A stretch of DNA of 64,000 nucleotides from Hyphomicrobium sp. MC1 (GCF_000253295.1 NC_015717.1:1178001-1242000), one strand, 5' to 3'. Shown: positions 14,387 to 23,480, counted from the stretch's first letter. Translations and numbers: made by a program. The notes: generated from the sequence alone by a model not told the origin.

Positions 14387-14644
14387 CTACCAACGGCAAA
14401 TGCGACGACCATTCCGCCACCAGCAGTGACGGGGACCGCGCCATCCGCCCACCCAACGGCAGTGTCTGCGTCCGTTCCGCCACCAGCACCGATAACGCAC
14501 ATTCTCAACGATGCTCGATTTTGAGGGCTTGATAATCTGAACGCTAGAAACGAGCGCGGCAGCGTTTGCCCGTGGCGCTGCAATGCCGATGAGTCCGGTC
14601 ATCGCAATGCACAACGAAATTGCCAAAAGCCATTTCCTTTGCAT
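14387..14644 (-). CDS. Small secreted protein with Cys/Trp repeat
   Basis: 85 residues; an AGGGAGA site lies 7 bases before the ATG. A clear signal peptide ('MQRKWLLAISLCIAMTGLIG' to an Ala-x-Ala site near residue 28) is followed by a 30-residue linker and a tandem motif: 'CWWRNGRRHCRW', then 'GGWRGPRH', then 'CWWRNGRRICRW'. The repeated Cys/Trp/Arg pattern would suit two disulfide-bonded, cationic, membrane- or wall-binding hairpins. Function unknown; proteins of this style are frequent in Hyphomicrobiales. Confidence 0.75.
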   Translation of the reverse strand: MQRKWLLAISLCIAMTGLIGIAAPRANAAALVSSVQIIKPSKSSIVENVRYRCWWRNGRRHCRWVGGWRGPRHCWWRNGRRICRW

Positions 14645-14799
14645 TAGCCATCTCCCTTTTTTGTCGATTTGTTCAATTTTGACTTCGTTGAGTAGTATGT
14701 ATGCTGAAATTCTTCGTGGCGATTTAATTCGCGCTTTTGGTTTTCGATCAAATCGATTTCGCTGAGGGACGCAGATTTAGATCCCCGGGGGCCATTGCC

Positions 14800-15894
14800 A
14801 TGAATGCAGTACGATGCAGCTTGCTCGGCATGACGATCTGTCTGTCAGCGTGTGCTGTTCTGGCTACGGGGTGTGGGGAACAGGCACAGGTTGAAGATCA
14901 GCAGCCGCGCCCCGTTCGAACGGTCACCGTTGAAAAGAGTGAACTGGGTGAACTTGTTACGTTGACCGGCCAGGTTCAGGCGGAAAACGAGGCTGCTCTT
15001 TCCTTTCGGATCGGCGGCAGGATTATCGAGAGGTTGGCCGGCGTGGGCGACCATGTCGTGCCCGATCAAGTGCTTGCAAAGCTTGATCCTCAGGACGAAC
15101 TCAACGCGCTTAGATCGGCGAGGGCGGCTCTTTCCGCGGCCGAGGGCCAACTCGTTGAGGCGCGGAACAATTATGATCGTCAGACCCAGCTTTTAACCCG
15201 CGGGCATACCACGCGGGTGCTATTCGATCAGGCGCAGCAGAATTTACGCACCGCACAGTCGCGAGAGGACGACGCCCAGGCGCAATTGGAAATCGCGGAG
15301 GATCGCGTCAGCTTCACTCAACTTAAGGCGAATGTCACGGGGACCATCACCTCGCGGTCTGCCGAAGCGGGTGAGGTCGTACAGCCTGGCCAAGCGGTCT
15401 TTCGAGTTGCGCGCATCGAGGGTCGGGACGCGGTTTTCGATGTTCCAGCGCAAGTCATCCACTCTGCGCCGCCCAATCCCGAAATTACGGTGGCGTTGAC
15501 GGACAACCCGTCTGTGAAAGTGAAAGGATGGGTGCGGCAGGTCGATCCGCAGGCCGATCCGGTGACGCGCACATTTCGGGTCAGAGTCAGTCTCGTTGAT
15601 CCTCCGGCCACGATGCGGCTCGGTGCAACCGTCACCGGGAGCATGCGCCAGAAGGCTTCTCCTGGCATGACGATACCGGCGAGTGCGCTGACCCGCAGCA
15701 ATGGCCAGCCTGCGGTCTGGATCGTCGATCCGGCGAAATTCACTGTATCGCTGCGGAATATCGAGGTTCAGCGCTTCGATCCGGCAACAGTGGTCGTATC
15801 GAATGGACTAAGTGCGGGTGACATCGTGGTGACGGCGGGTGTTCAGGCGTTGCACCCCGACCAAAAGGTCAGGCTGCTCGGAGCATCTTCGTGA
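14800..15894 (+). CDS. RND efflux periplasmic adaptor (membrane fusion protein)
   Basis: 364 residues from ATG 14800. A lipoprotein-type signal ('CLSACAVLATGC') anchors it to the membrane. The order is typical of HlyD/AcrA-type adaptors: a barrel-sandwich half ('LTGQVQAENEAALSFRIGG'), an alpha hairpin (about 100-165, 'ARAALSAAEGQLVEARNNYD' onwards), the second half ('TGTITSRSAEAGEVVQPGQ'), then beta-barrel and membrane-proximal parts ('GATVTGSMRQ', 'IPASALTRSNGQPAVWIVD'). It links the permease encoded next to an outer-membrane channel. The stop overlaps the permease start (GTGA), so the two form an operon. No TolC-type gene is adjacent. Confidence 0.92.
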   Translation: MNAVRCSLLGMTICLSACAVLATGCGEQAQVEDQQPRPVRTVTVEKSELGELVTLTGQVQAENEAALSFRIGGRIIERLAGVGDHVVPDQVLAKLDPQDELNALRSARAALSAAEGQLVEARNNYDRQTQLLTRGHTTRVLFDQAQQNLRTAQSREDDAQAQLEIAEDRVSFTQLKANVTGTITSRSAEAGEVVQPGQAVFRVARIEGRDAVFDVPAQVIHSAPPNPEITVALTDNPSVKVKGWVRQVDPQADPVTRTFRVRVSLVDPPATMRLGATVTGSMRQKASPGMTIPASALTRSNGQPAVWIVDPAKFTVSLRNIEVQRFDPATVVVSNGLSAGDIVVTAGVQALHPDQKVRLLGASS

Positions 15895-18800
15895 GTGGAC
15901 TCAATCTGTCCGAATGGGCGCTGAAGCATCGCTCCTTCACCGTATTCATCATGATTGCGGTGACGTTCGCGGGCCTTTCGTCCTATCTCCGGTTGGGGCG
16001 GGCCGAGGACCCGCCTTTTACCTTCAGGACGATGATCGTACAGGCGTCATGGCCCGGCGCCACGATGGAGGACACGCTACAACAGATTACCGAACGTCTC
16101 GAACGCAAGCTTCAAGAGACGCGCGACCTCGATTTTCTTCGTAGCTACACAAAGCCCGGCGTAACAACGATTTTCGTTACGCTGAAGGGCTCGACGAAGC
16201 CCGCGGACGTTCCTGACATCTGGTATCAGGTAAGAAAGAACATTGGCGATATACGCCATACGTTGCCGGCGGGGGTCGTCGGTCCTGGATTCAATGATGA
16301 TTTCGGCGACACATTCGGACTGATCTACGGCTTCACGGCCGATGGCTTCAGCCATCGCGAGTTGCGCGATTACGTTGAAGATATCCGCTCGCGCTTGCTG
16401 CAGGTTCCGGATGTCTCGAAGATCGAAGTTCTCGGCGCGCAGGACGAGCAGATCTATGTCGAGTTCTCAACGCAGCAACTCGCAGGGCTCGGGATCGACA
16501 GGGCGGCTCTGATCGCGGCTCTGCAGGCGCAAAATTCGGTCAGTCCGGCGGGCGTTCTTCAGACCGGAAACGAGAAGCTCATTTTGCGGGTGTCAGGGTC
16601 TTTCCGGTCGGAAAAAGACATTCTGGACGTCAATTTCTACGCCAATGGGCGGCTGATCCGGTTGCGCGACATTGCGGAAGTGCGGCGCGCCTATTCCGAT
16701 CCGCCGCAGCCGATGTTTCGCGTCAACGGCAAGCCTGCGATCGGACTTGCGATAGCCATGCGCGATGGCGGCGATATTCTGAACCTCGGAACAAACGTGA
16801 AAAAAGCGGTCGCAGAGAGCATGGCCGATCTGCCGATCGGGATCGATGCGACGCTTGTTTCCGATCAGCCGATGGTGGTGAAAACGGCCATCAACGAATT
16901 CACGGAATCGCTGTGGCAGGCCATCGCCATCATCATGGCGGTCAGCATCATCAGCCTCGGCTTTCGACCCGGCGCGGTCGTCGCGCTGTCGATACCCCTG
17001 ACCATGGCGATCGTCTTTCCGATCATGGAATGGCTGAGCATTGATCTGCAACGAATTTCGCTGGGCGCTCTGATCATTGCTTTGGGTCTTCTCGTCGACG
17101 ATGCGATGACGACGGTCGACGTCATGACTTCTCGTCTGGCTGCCGGGGACAGCAAAGAGCAGTCAGCAACGTTTGCCTACAAGTCGCTGGCATTTCCAAT
17201 GCTGACAGGCTCGTTCGTTACGGCTGCGGGGTTCGTACCGATCGGCTTCGCTCAAAGCGCGGCGGGGGAATATACGTTTTCGATCTTCGCGGTCGTGACG
17301 ATCGCGCTCATCGTATCATGGTTCGTCGCGGTTCTGTTTGCACCATTGCTTGGCGTTTGGCTTTTGAAAAAGCCAGATCCGAATGCGTCTAAAAAGCAAA
17401 GCATGGTTCTTCGCATTTTCCACGACGTCCTCATCGGCGCTATGCGCAGACGCTGGCTGACGATCGGGGCGACGCTGGTATGCTTTGTCCTTTCGCTGCT
17501 GGCGCTTCCGCTGGTACCCCGTCAGTTCTTTCCGGCATCGGACCGGCCGGAACTTGTCGTCGATCTGGCACTCCCGCAAAACGCGTCGATCTTCGCGAGC
17601 GAGCAGGCTGCGACGAAACTGGAGGCGATCCTCAAAGGTAATCCGGACGTTGCGAGCTGGAGCCTCTATATCGGGCGCGGAGCCGTCCGCTTCTATCTGC
17701 CGCTCGACGTGCAATTGGCCAACGACTTCTTTTCGCAGGCCGTCGTCATCGCCAAAGATGTGCCGGCTAGAGAGCGTCTCCAGGCTACGCTTGAAAAGAA
17801 GCTCGCGGAACAATTGCCGAGTGTGGTAGCTCGCGTCTCGCCGCTGGAACTGGGGCCGCCCGTCGGCTGGCCGGTTCAATATCGCGTGACCGGCCCCGAC
17901 GTCGAAAAGGTTCGCACGGCCGCTTTGCAACTCGGCGAGATCATGGGAGACGACCCGAATGTGCGGCACATTAATTTCGATTGGATGGAGCCTGCGAGAA
18001 AGGTGCGCATCCAGATCGATCAGGATCAAGCCCGGCTTCTGGGTCTCAGCTCGCAGACCTTGGCTGAAGTCCTGAATACGGTCACGACCGGCACGCCGAT
18101 CACCCAGCTGCGAGACGACATATATCTCGTCAACGTCGTCACTCGCGCCATCGATGAGCAACGGGTGTCGCTATCAACATTGCGCGCATTGCAGTTGCCG
18201 GTCGCCAACGGGAGAACTGTACCGCTTGGACAGGTCGCTACTTTTGATTTCGAGCAAGAATATCCCTTGATCTGGCGGCGACAGCGTCTGCCGACGCTCA
18301 CAGTTCAGGCGGATGTGGCGTCAGGCGTGACACCGGAAGCGGCCGTTGCGGCTTTGGCTCCGGCCGTCAAAAAGCTTAGTGAGGCCCTTCCGAGGGGATA
18401 TCGGATCGATGTGGGTGGCACCGTAGAGGAGAGCGCGAACTCGCAAGCCTCAGTCTTTGCCAAGGTGCCGTTGATGCTGTTCCTGATGTTGTTGTTCCTG
18501 ATGGCGCAGCTACATAGTTTCAGTCGCCTGATCCTGGTTTTGTGCATCGTCCCGATGGGGCTGATCGGCATCGTCGCCGCGCTTCTGATGTCGGGGCGGC
18601 CGCTCGGCTTCGTCGCGATCCTCGGGATCTTGGCGTTGATGGGCATGATCGCTCGCAATGCCGTCATCCTGATCGAGCAAATCGAAGCGGAACGTGAGGG
18701 CGGATGCGACACCTGGGACGCGGTCGTGCAGGGGACGGTCTCGCGCTTCCGCCCCATTATGTTGACGGCGATTTCCACGGTTCTCGGTTTCATACCGATT

Positions 18801-18944
18801 GCGCCGACCGTTTTCTGGGGCCCAATGGCTTTTGCGATCATGGGCGGTTTGTTCGTGGCGACGATGCTCACATTGATCGTTTTGCCGGCGCTCTACGTTG
18901 CGTGGTTCGGCATCAAAGAGCCCGAGCGTGAGGCCGCGGTCTAG
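15891..18944 (+). CDS. RND efflux permease (AcrB/MexB superfamily)
   Basis: 1017 residues from GTG 15891. Twelve membrane segments in the usual two halves, each with a large periplasmic domain. The N-terminal 'LSEWALKHRSFTVFIMIAVT' is the first helix. The proton-relay pair is visible in helix 4 ('ALGLLVDDAMTTVDVM'). The second half contains 'LMGMIARNAVILIEQIEAE' and 'PIMLTAISTVLGFIPIA', both family signatures. It exports hydrophobic compounds, detergents or metals by proton antiport; substrates cannot be told. The stop codon TAG overlaps the opposite-strand stop of the next gene within CTAG. Confidence 0.93.
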   Translation: MSGLNLSEWALKHRSFTVFIMIAVTFAGLSSYLRLGRAEDPPFTFRTMIVQASWPGATMEDTLQQITERLERKLQETRDLDFLRSYTKPGVTTIFVTLKGSTKPADVPDIWYQVRKNIGDIRHTLPAGVVGPGFNDDFGDTFGLIYGFTADGFSHRELRDYVEDIRSRLLQVPDVSKIEVLGAQDEQIYVEFSTQQLAGLGIDRAALIAALQAQNSVSPAGVLQTGNEKLILRVSGSFRSEKDILDVNFYANGRLIRLRDIAEVRRAYSDPPQPMFRVNGKPAIGLAIAMRDGGDILNLGTNVKKAVAESMADLPIGIDATLVSDQPMVVKTAINEFTESLWQAIAIIMAVSIISLGFRPGAVVALSIPLTMAIVFPIMEWLSIDLQRISLGALIIALGLLVDDAMTTVDVMTSRLAAGDSKEQSATFAYKSLAFPMLTGSFVTAAGFVPIGFAQSAAGEYTFSIFAVVTIALIVSWFVAVLFAPLLGVWLLKKPDPNASKKQSMVLRIFHDVLIGAMRRRWLTIGATLVCFVLSLLALPLVPRQFFPASDRPELVVDLALPQNASIFASEQAATKLEAILKGNPDVASWSLYIGRGAVRFYLPLDVQLANDFFSQAVVIAKDVPARERLQATLEKKLAEQLPSVVARVSPLELGPPVGWPVQYRVTGPDVEKVRTAALQLGEIMGDDPNVRHINFDWMEPARKVRIQIDQDQARLLGLSSQTLAEVLNTVTTGTPITQLRDDIYLVNVVTRAIDEQRVSLSTLRALQLPVANGRTVPLGQVATFDFEQEYPLIWRRQRLPTLTVQADVASGVTPEAAVAALAPAVKKLSEALPRGYRIDVGGTVEESANSQASVFAKVPLMLFLMLLFLMAQLHSFSRLILVLCIVPMGLIGIVAALLMSGRPLGFVAILGILALMGMIARNAVILIEQIEAEREGGCDTWDAVVQGTVSRFRPIMLTAISTVLGFIPIAPTVFWGPMAFAIMGGLFVATMLTLIVLPALYVAWFGIKEPEREAAV

Positions 18945-20392
18945 AAAGATCCGAACGCCGTGCCGAGAACAATCACGGCCACCAATGCTATGAGCGCGCC
19001 GACAATCGCTACCATCACGATATCCAGATAGCTTTCCTTATGCGTCGATCCGCAAACGGCGAGCAACGTGACGACAGCGCCGTTGTGGGGCAGGCTGTCG
19101 AGTGTGCCGGCGCCGATGACGGCGACACGATGCAAGAGATCCGGGTTGATGCCCTGCTCATGGGCGATCTTGAGATATGTCGTCCCTAAGGCATCGAGCG
19201 CGATGGTGAGGCCGCCCGATGCTGATCCGGTTAGCGACGCCAGGACGTTGGTCGCTACAGCAAGCGAGACGAGGGGGCCGCCTTCGATTCCGAGCACCCA
19301 GTCGCGCACCACCGCGAAAGCAGGCAGCGCTGCAACGACGGCACCAAAGCCGACCAAACTGGCGACGCTGAGAACGGGCAGCGCTGAGGCGTTCGCACCG
19401 GCGTCCATGGTTTCGCGCAGCTTCGGCAAACGCTTGAGATTCAGGGCGATGAGAACTGCGATGGCGACAGTGAGCGCCGTCACGACGGCCCAAATGCCGC
19501 CTACGGCGGACAGAGAGGTCGATCCCCACGCGGGTTCGGCGAGATAGGAGGTGTCGAGGCGCGGCAGCACAAGCATCGACATCAGAAGATTGACGCCGAC
19601 GACGATGGCCAACGGTAAGACCGCGATGGTAATCGGCGGCGCGTCGGCGCTTTGCGCGCCGTGCTCGACCTCGACGGGATCGAAGGTGCCCGAGGTCGTG
19701 GCGCGTTCGCGGATCTTTTCGTCTTTTGCCGCGACCATAGCAGCGGCCGCGGTACCATCATAACCTTCGCCGTTCTTGCGCGCGCGGGCTTCGACCAAAG
19801 CCAGCCACCACAGGCCGAAGCCGAGCGTGATGGCTGAGGCGAGGATTCCAAGTCCCGGCGCTGCGAACGGCGTTGTGCCGAAGAACGGCATGGGGATGGC
19901 GTTCTGGATGGCAGGCGTTCCGGGCAACATCGACATGGTGAACGTAGACGTTCCGAGCGCGATGGCGGCGGGCATCAGCCGCTTCGGAATAGCGGCGGCG
20001 CGGAAGAGAGCGTGCGCCATCGGCGCGAGCACGAAGAAAGCGACGAACAGGCTGACGCCGCCGTAGGTGACAAGCGCGCCAGCCAGAACGACGGCGAGGA
20101 CGGCCCGCTTAGCTCCCAATCGTTCCGTCATGAAGTCGGCAATTGCGGATACTGAGCCGCTATCTTCCATCAATTTTCCGAACAAGGCACCGAGAAGGAA
20201 AATTGGAAAAAACTGCATCACGAACTGTGCTGCGCTGCGCATAAAGGTCTGAGTCCAATGCGCCAACAGCGGTTCTCCGGAAAGGCCGGCAGCAATGATT
20301 GCGGCAGCGGGGGCAAGCAGCAGGATGCTCCAGCCGCGATAGGCGAGGTAGATCAGAAGCCCTAGCGCGATCAGAATGCCAAGCAACCCCAT
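18941..20392 (-). CDS. GntP-family permease
   Basis: 483 residues, about 12 membrane segments, with GntP-family patterns: 'FFPIFLLGALFGKLMEDSG', 'GGVSLFVAFFVLAPMAHALF', 'GTSTFTMSMLPGTPAIQNAI' and 'NVLASLTGSASGGLTIALD'. The family imports gluconate and other small hydroxy-acids by proton symport; some members carry D-3-hydroxybutyrate. A hydrophilic loop at about 210-245 is Ala/Glu-rich. It lies 3 bp downstream of a patatin-like lipase on the same strand, so import or release of a hydroxy-acid linked to lipid or polyester turnover is conceivable, but substrate is unknown. Confidence 0.88.
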   Translation of the reverse strand: MGLLGILIALGLLIYLAYRGWSILLLAPAAAIIAAGLSGEPLLAHWTQTFMRSAAQFVMQFFPIFLLGALFGKLMEDSGSVSAIADFMTERLGAKRAVLAVVLAGALVTYGGVSLFVAFFVLAPMAHALFRAAAIPKRLMPAAIALGTSTFTMSMLPGTPAIQNAIPMPFFGTTPFAAPGLGILASAITLGFGLWWLALVEARARKNGEGYDGTAAAAMVAAKDEKIRERATTSGTFDPVEVEHGAQSADAPPITIAVLPLAIVVGVNLLMSMLVLPRLDTSYLAEPAWGSTSLSAVGGIWAVVTALTVAIAVLIALNLKRLPKLRETMDAGANASALPVLSVASLVGFGAVVAALPAFAVVRDWVLGIEGGPLVSLAVATNVLASLTGSASGGLTIALDALGTTYLKIAHEQGINPDLLHRVAVIGAGTLDSLPHNGAVVTLLAVCGSTHKESYLDIVMVAIVGALIALVAVIVLGTAFGSF

Positions 20393-20395
20393 CTT

Positions 20396-21433
20396 TCAGA
20401 TTCCTTCGAGCAGGACGTCGAGGTTGAGCGTCGAGCGACGACCGAGATCGTGCACGTGGGCTTCAAGGAAGGCTTGCGCCGCTTTGCGTCCTTCATCGCG
20501 AAGATATTCGAAGAAAGCCCATTCGGCGTTGAGTTTGGAAGAGGCACCCAGCTCCGCCATGATGTCGTTGCGGACAACGTGCAATCGCATGCGCGCCCAT
20601 CGCTGGCCCTCACCGTCGCCGGGATCGGCAACCTTGCGGAGGAGCGCCATCATCTTCAACTCCTTGAGTGCCGCCGAATTGAATGAAATTTCGTTCAAGC
20701 GGTTGAGGATGTCGCTGGCCGTGCGAGGCACTCCAGGACGTTCGATCGGGTTGATCGGGACAAGGATCGTGTCCTCGGATTCACACTCTTGCACCAACGT
20801 CGAGAGTGTCGGGTTGCCTGAGTAGCCGCCGTCCCAATACGCTTCACCATCTATTTCAATCGCTTGAAACAACGTTGGCAGACAGGCAGAAGCGAGCAGG
20901 ACGTCGGGGGTCACAGCGGCGTTTTTGAAAACCCTGCCGCGTCCTGTGCGCACGTTGGTTGCGGTGACGAAAAGATGAATCGGGGCCTCTGCCAGCACAT
21001 CAAAATCGATGACCTCGGCAAGGATGTCGCGAAGCGGATTGGCGCCGTGCGGATTGACGTCGTAAGGTGAAACAAGCCGGGACATCAGATCCATGGCGAT
21101 GTACATGGGCGAGGAATCGAGCGTCCAGCGGCCGAGGAGAACGTCAAGCGGTCCTCGTTGAAATGGGCTGAAGCGTGCTGCCTCGGCCACGCGCCGCCAA
21201 AACTGTGCAAGTGCTTCACGAGCGCCGAGCGCGCCGCCTTTATGATGACCATAGACGAGAATGGCGGCGTTCATTGCGCCGGCCGATGTGCCCGACACGC
21301 CATCGATCCGGAGCCAGGGCTCTTCCAGCAAGCGATCGAGAACGCCCCACGTGAATGCGCCGTGGGATCCGCCGCCCTGAAGCGCAAGATCTACGAGCAC
21401 CGGATCACGTTCGAAAACATTGCTGGTCGGCAT
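20396..21433 (-). CDS. Patatin-like phospholipase
   Basis: 345 residues. The patatin catalytic elements are complete: oxyanion loop 'LALQGGGSHGAFTWG', nucleophile Ser50 in 'GTSAG', and catalytic Asp201 in 'YWDGGY'. No signal peptide is seen, so the enzyme probably acts in the cytoplasm or at the inner membrane face, hydrolysing acyl esters. The usual family length is 300-350 residues. It is the promoter-proximal gene of a two-gene unit with the GntP permease. Confidence 0.9.
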   Translation of the reverse strand: MPTSNVFERDPVLVDLALQGGGSHGAFTWGVLDRLLEEPWLRIDGVSGTSAGAMNAAILVYGHHKGGALGAREALAQFWRRVAEAARFSPFQRGPLDVLLGRWTLDSSPMYIAMDLMSRLVSPYDVNPHGANPLRDILAEVIDFDVLAEAPIHLFVTATNVRTGRGRVFKNAAVTPDVLLASACLPTLFQAIEIDGEAYWDGGYSGNPTLSTLVQECESEDTILVPINPIERPGVPRTASDILNRLNEISFNSAALKELKMMALLRKVADPGDGEGQRWARMRLHVVRNDIMAELGASSKLNAEWAFFEYLRDEGRKAAQAFLEAHVHDLGRRSTLNLDVLLEGI

Positions 21434-21973
21434 TGCACCCCCACCATGGTCGTTCGTGATGAACCGGTTTTAATTCGTCCCACAATTCTCGTGCCGAAGC
21501 CGAAGCGTTCGGCAATTAACGTGAATGAGTTGCTAGCTTTCGGTGAAGCTTGTGCGGAAGGCAGCCTCCCGGTCAACGATCATGTCACCGACAGGAATGG
21601 ATGGAGAGAAATTCTTGAAAGTGATATCGCCGCACAAGTAGGAGGCCGACTATGGCTGCCTCACAGAACTCTTATTCAGCCAACGGATGGTGGGTGCTTC
21701 TTGAGGCCGATTGCTTCTCGTCGCATTCGCGGATCGAACGCCACAATTTAATTGATTATTTCGCCAAATTTTGCGTCGCCGAAAGCTTGGTGTCGCTGGG
21801 AAAAGATGCAGAATTCGTGAAGGAAAGTCTCGTCCTCGATCGACGCGTTCAAATCGCTATCGAAAAAATCGCCTGTCCATTTTGTGCATTCGACATGAAC
21901 TCTTGCTATAGTCCGCAAACGGGTCTGGGACACTTTGGGGGCAAAAACGCCTATAACCAAGGAGTTCAATGTG
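21434..21973. other. 540-bp intergenic region
   Basis: Divergent spacer between the lipase (minus) and a small secreted protein (plus). Frames here are short and lack protein character. It holds an AT-rich stretch with the putative promoter at 21904-21912; nothing else is recognised. Confidence 0.6.
21904..21912 (+). promoter_or_regulatory. Putative extended -10 promoter
   Basis: TGCTATAGT matches the extended -10 form (TGnTATAAT) and lies 62 bases before the start of the repeat-containing secreted protein. A possible -35, TTGTGC, is 19 bases from the -10, longer than ideal. Confidence 0.4.
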
Positions 21974-22273
21974 ATGAAAGTTATTTTGGCAGCGGCTTTT
22001 TCCGCGTTCGTCCTCGCTCTCGCCCCTCTTCCTGCATTCTCCGAAGATCAGCAGCCTTCAAACGATCCTACGCGACACAGAATGGGTGATGAAGGAAAAC
22101 TTCCGGCGACCAACTCCGGAACGACCCGCGTTCCCGAAATGGGCGCAGGAACCGGAGCGAGCAGCGGAACGTCGGGCTCTCACACGATGGGCGATGAAGG
22201 CAAACTGCCTGCGACGGGGAATATGAGCACACGAGTGCCCGAGCAGGGTGCCGGTACTCAAAATCAGAAATAG
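21974..22273 (+). CDS. Secreted protein with two MGDEGKLPAT repeats
   Basis: 99 residues from ATG 21974, with AAGGAG about 10 bases upstream (GTG 21971 is also in frame). A signal peptide (about residues 1-22, 'VILAAAFSAFVLALAPLPAF') is followed by two near-identical repeats of about 28 residues. Each has 'MGDEGKLPAT', a short Asn/Ser/Gly linker, then 'TRVPE', one further residue and 'GAGT', separated by a Gly/Ser linker. No cysteines or membrane segment in the mature part. It is likely an unstructured periplasmic protein of unknown role. Confidence 0.75.
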   Translation: MKVILAAAFSAFVLALAPLPAFSEDQQPSNDPTRHRMGDEGKLPATNSGTTRVPEMGAGTGASSGTSGSHTMGDEGKLPATGNMSTRVPEQGAGTQNQK

Positions 22274-22412
22274 AAATGTGTAATCCGCGCGGGCGGACCA
22301 ATCGGCCCCAATGTGCCCGGCTAGCTGCGAAGAAAGATCTCGCGGTTTAACTCGGATAAGTCGATGGCCTTTTTGAACCGCGCAATGAGGACTACCTGAG
22401 CGGGATCACCGC

Positions 22413-22979
22413 TCAGGCCTGCTGTTCGCGCCGCCAGCGAAGCGGCGTGTTGCCAGCGATTTTCTTGAAGATCGTCGTGAAATGCGCTTGCGTCTGGAAG
22501 CCGACGCTGAGGGCGATTTCGACGAGCGATTCCGATGTTGTGCACAACAGGTGCTGGGCACGTTCGATGCGCTTGTGCAGCACGTAGTCGTGCGGCCGCA
22601 TGCCGGTTGCGACGCGGAACTGGCTAGCAAAGTACATCCGGCTCATCCCCGCCGCTGAGGCGAGGTCGGCCAGCGTGATCTGCTCCGAGATGTGCGAGTC
22701 GACGTACTCAACCACCCGCTTCATGCGCCACTTCGGGAGTGCCGACGGCGCCCTGCGAGCTCGCTGGTCCTGCTCTAATTTGGCGTTAGGCGAGATCGGA
22801 AGTTCGAAGAGGCGCGCGACGATCGCCAGGCGCTTTTCATTTTCGGCGTGACGGTCGAGCTTCTCGGGATTGACGCCGGCTTCCACCAATGCCTTGGCCA
22901 AGCGATCCAAAATGGCCGGATCGACGTGCTGATGCTGTGCTGTGTTGCCGTGGAAGTCTGAGGTCAATTGGAGCGACAT
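22413..22979 (-). CDS. AraC-family transcriptional regulator
   Basis: 188 residues from ATG 22979. The C-terminal 100 residues are a complete AraC DNA-binding domain: 'YVDSHISEQITLADLASAAG', 'MSRMYFASQFRVATGMRPHD', and the second helix-turn-helix 'SLVEIALSVGFQTQAHFTTI' with 'IAGNTPLRWRR'. The N-terminal 80 residues are too short for a typical sugar-binding domain and are Ala/Leu/Glu-rich, so the signal is unknown. It lies alone, with a long upstream region. Confidence 0.9.
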   Translation of the reverse strand: MSLQLTSDFHGNTAQHQHVDPAILDRLAKALVEAGVNPEKLDRHAENEKRLAIVARLFELPISPNAKLEQDQRARRAPSALPKWRMKRVVEYVDSHISEQITLADLASAAGMSRMYFASQFRVATGMRPHDYVLHKRIERAQHLLCTTSESLVEIALSVGFQTQAHFTTIFKKIAGNTPLRWRREQQA

Positions 22980-23370
22980 CGCGTAAGACCTTCCCTTTTT
23001 CTGACCGCTTCGGTGGCCGGTGTGATTTGGATCAATGCAGATCCGTGTCTGGCCTAGCGTCATGGGAAGGTACGGAAGCGGGCCGTGGCGCTCCATTCTA
23101 CGAGCGTTTGGGATCCTACATCGTCAGATTAGTCGGCTCATACTTTCGTATGGATATTACGGTTGGGAGTTTAGTGCGAACCGCGCTCGCTGCATGCTGG
23201 AGCTTGCTCGCGCCTTTGTTGGGCAAAGGCTTTTAGCGTCGAGGCGGGGTTGTGCGTTTTAGGAATCTATTGTGCGGAGAGAGAATATTCTTTGTCGCGA
23301 CCATGGCAATGTCGTTTGCATTGGGGGTCGCCCTGGGCTCCCATCCTCGTTAACCGCTTAAAATAAAGGG
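22980..23370. other. Upstream region of the AraC gene and ncRNA
   Basis: About 390 bases without a convincing gene. It separates the AraC regulator (leftward) from the candidate RNA and receiver gene (rightward). I see no clear operator or promoter consensus. Confidence 0.5.
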
Positions 23371-23480
23371 TTTGTCAGAAGCATCTCTGCCCCGTTGTCC
23401 CCCACGGGGCTGTCCCCACCCCCCGGAAGATGTTCTGACGCCCAAGCGCGCCGGCCTAAACGCAGCCGGCGCGCTTTTCG
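23371..23480 (+). ncRNA. Candidate structured small RNA with intrinsic terminator
   Basis: An outer stem pairs 23374-23386 (GTCAGAAGCATCT) with 23428-23439 (AGATGTTCTGAC), 12 pairs with one bulged G. Inside it is a perfect 7-bp hairpin, GCCCCGT (23389-23395) with ACGGGGC (23404-23410), whose loop is TGTCCCCC. A second C-rich single strand (TGTCCCCACCCCCC, 23411-23424) follows. Downstream is a strong terminator. C-rich loops of this kind can pair with Shine-Dalgarno sequences, as in C-rich alphaproteobacterial sRNAs. The 5' end and any homology to a known RNA family were not established. Confidence 0.6.
23446..23478 (+). terminator. Strong intrinsic terminator of the candidate RNA
   Basis: GCGCGCCGGC (23446-23455) pairs perfectly with GCCGGCGCGC (23465-23474) across a 9-base loop and is followed by TTTT (23475-23478). 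No protein gene on this strand ends just upstream, which is why it points to an RNA gene. Confidence 0.85.

Noticed and set aside
14205..14429. Small plus-strand frame after the prophage border
   Set aside because: Arg/Cys-rich, no ribosome-binding site, and overlaps antisense a well-supported secreted protein gene.
17316..18161. 281-codon minus-strand frame
   Set aside because: Antisense to the RND permease; composition (Asp/Arg/Gln/His) is that of a GC-rich shadow frame.
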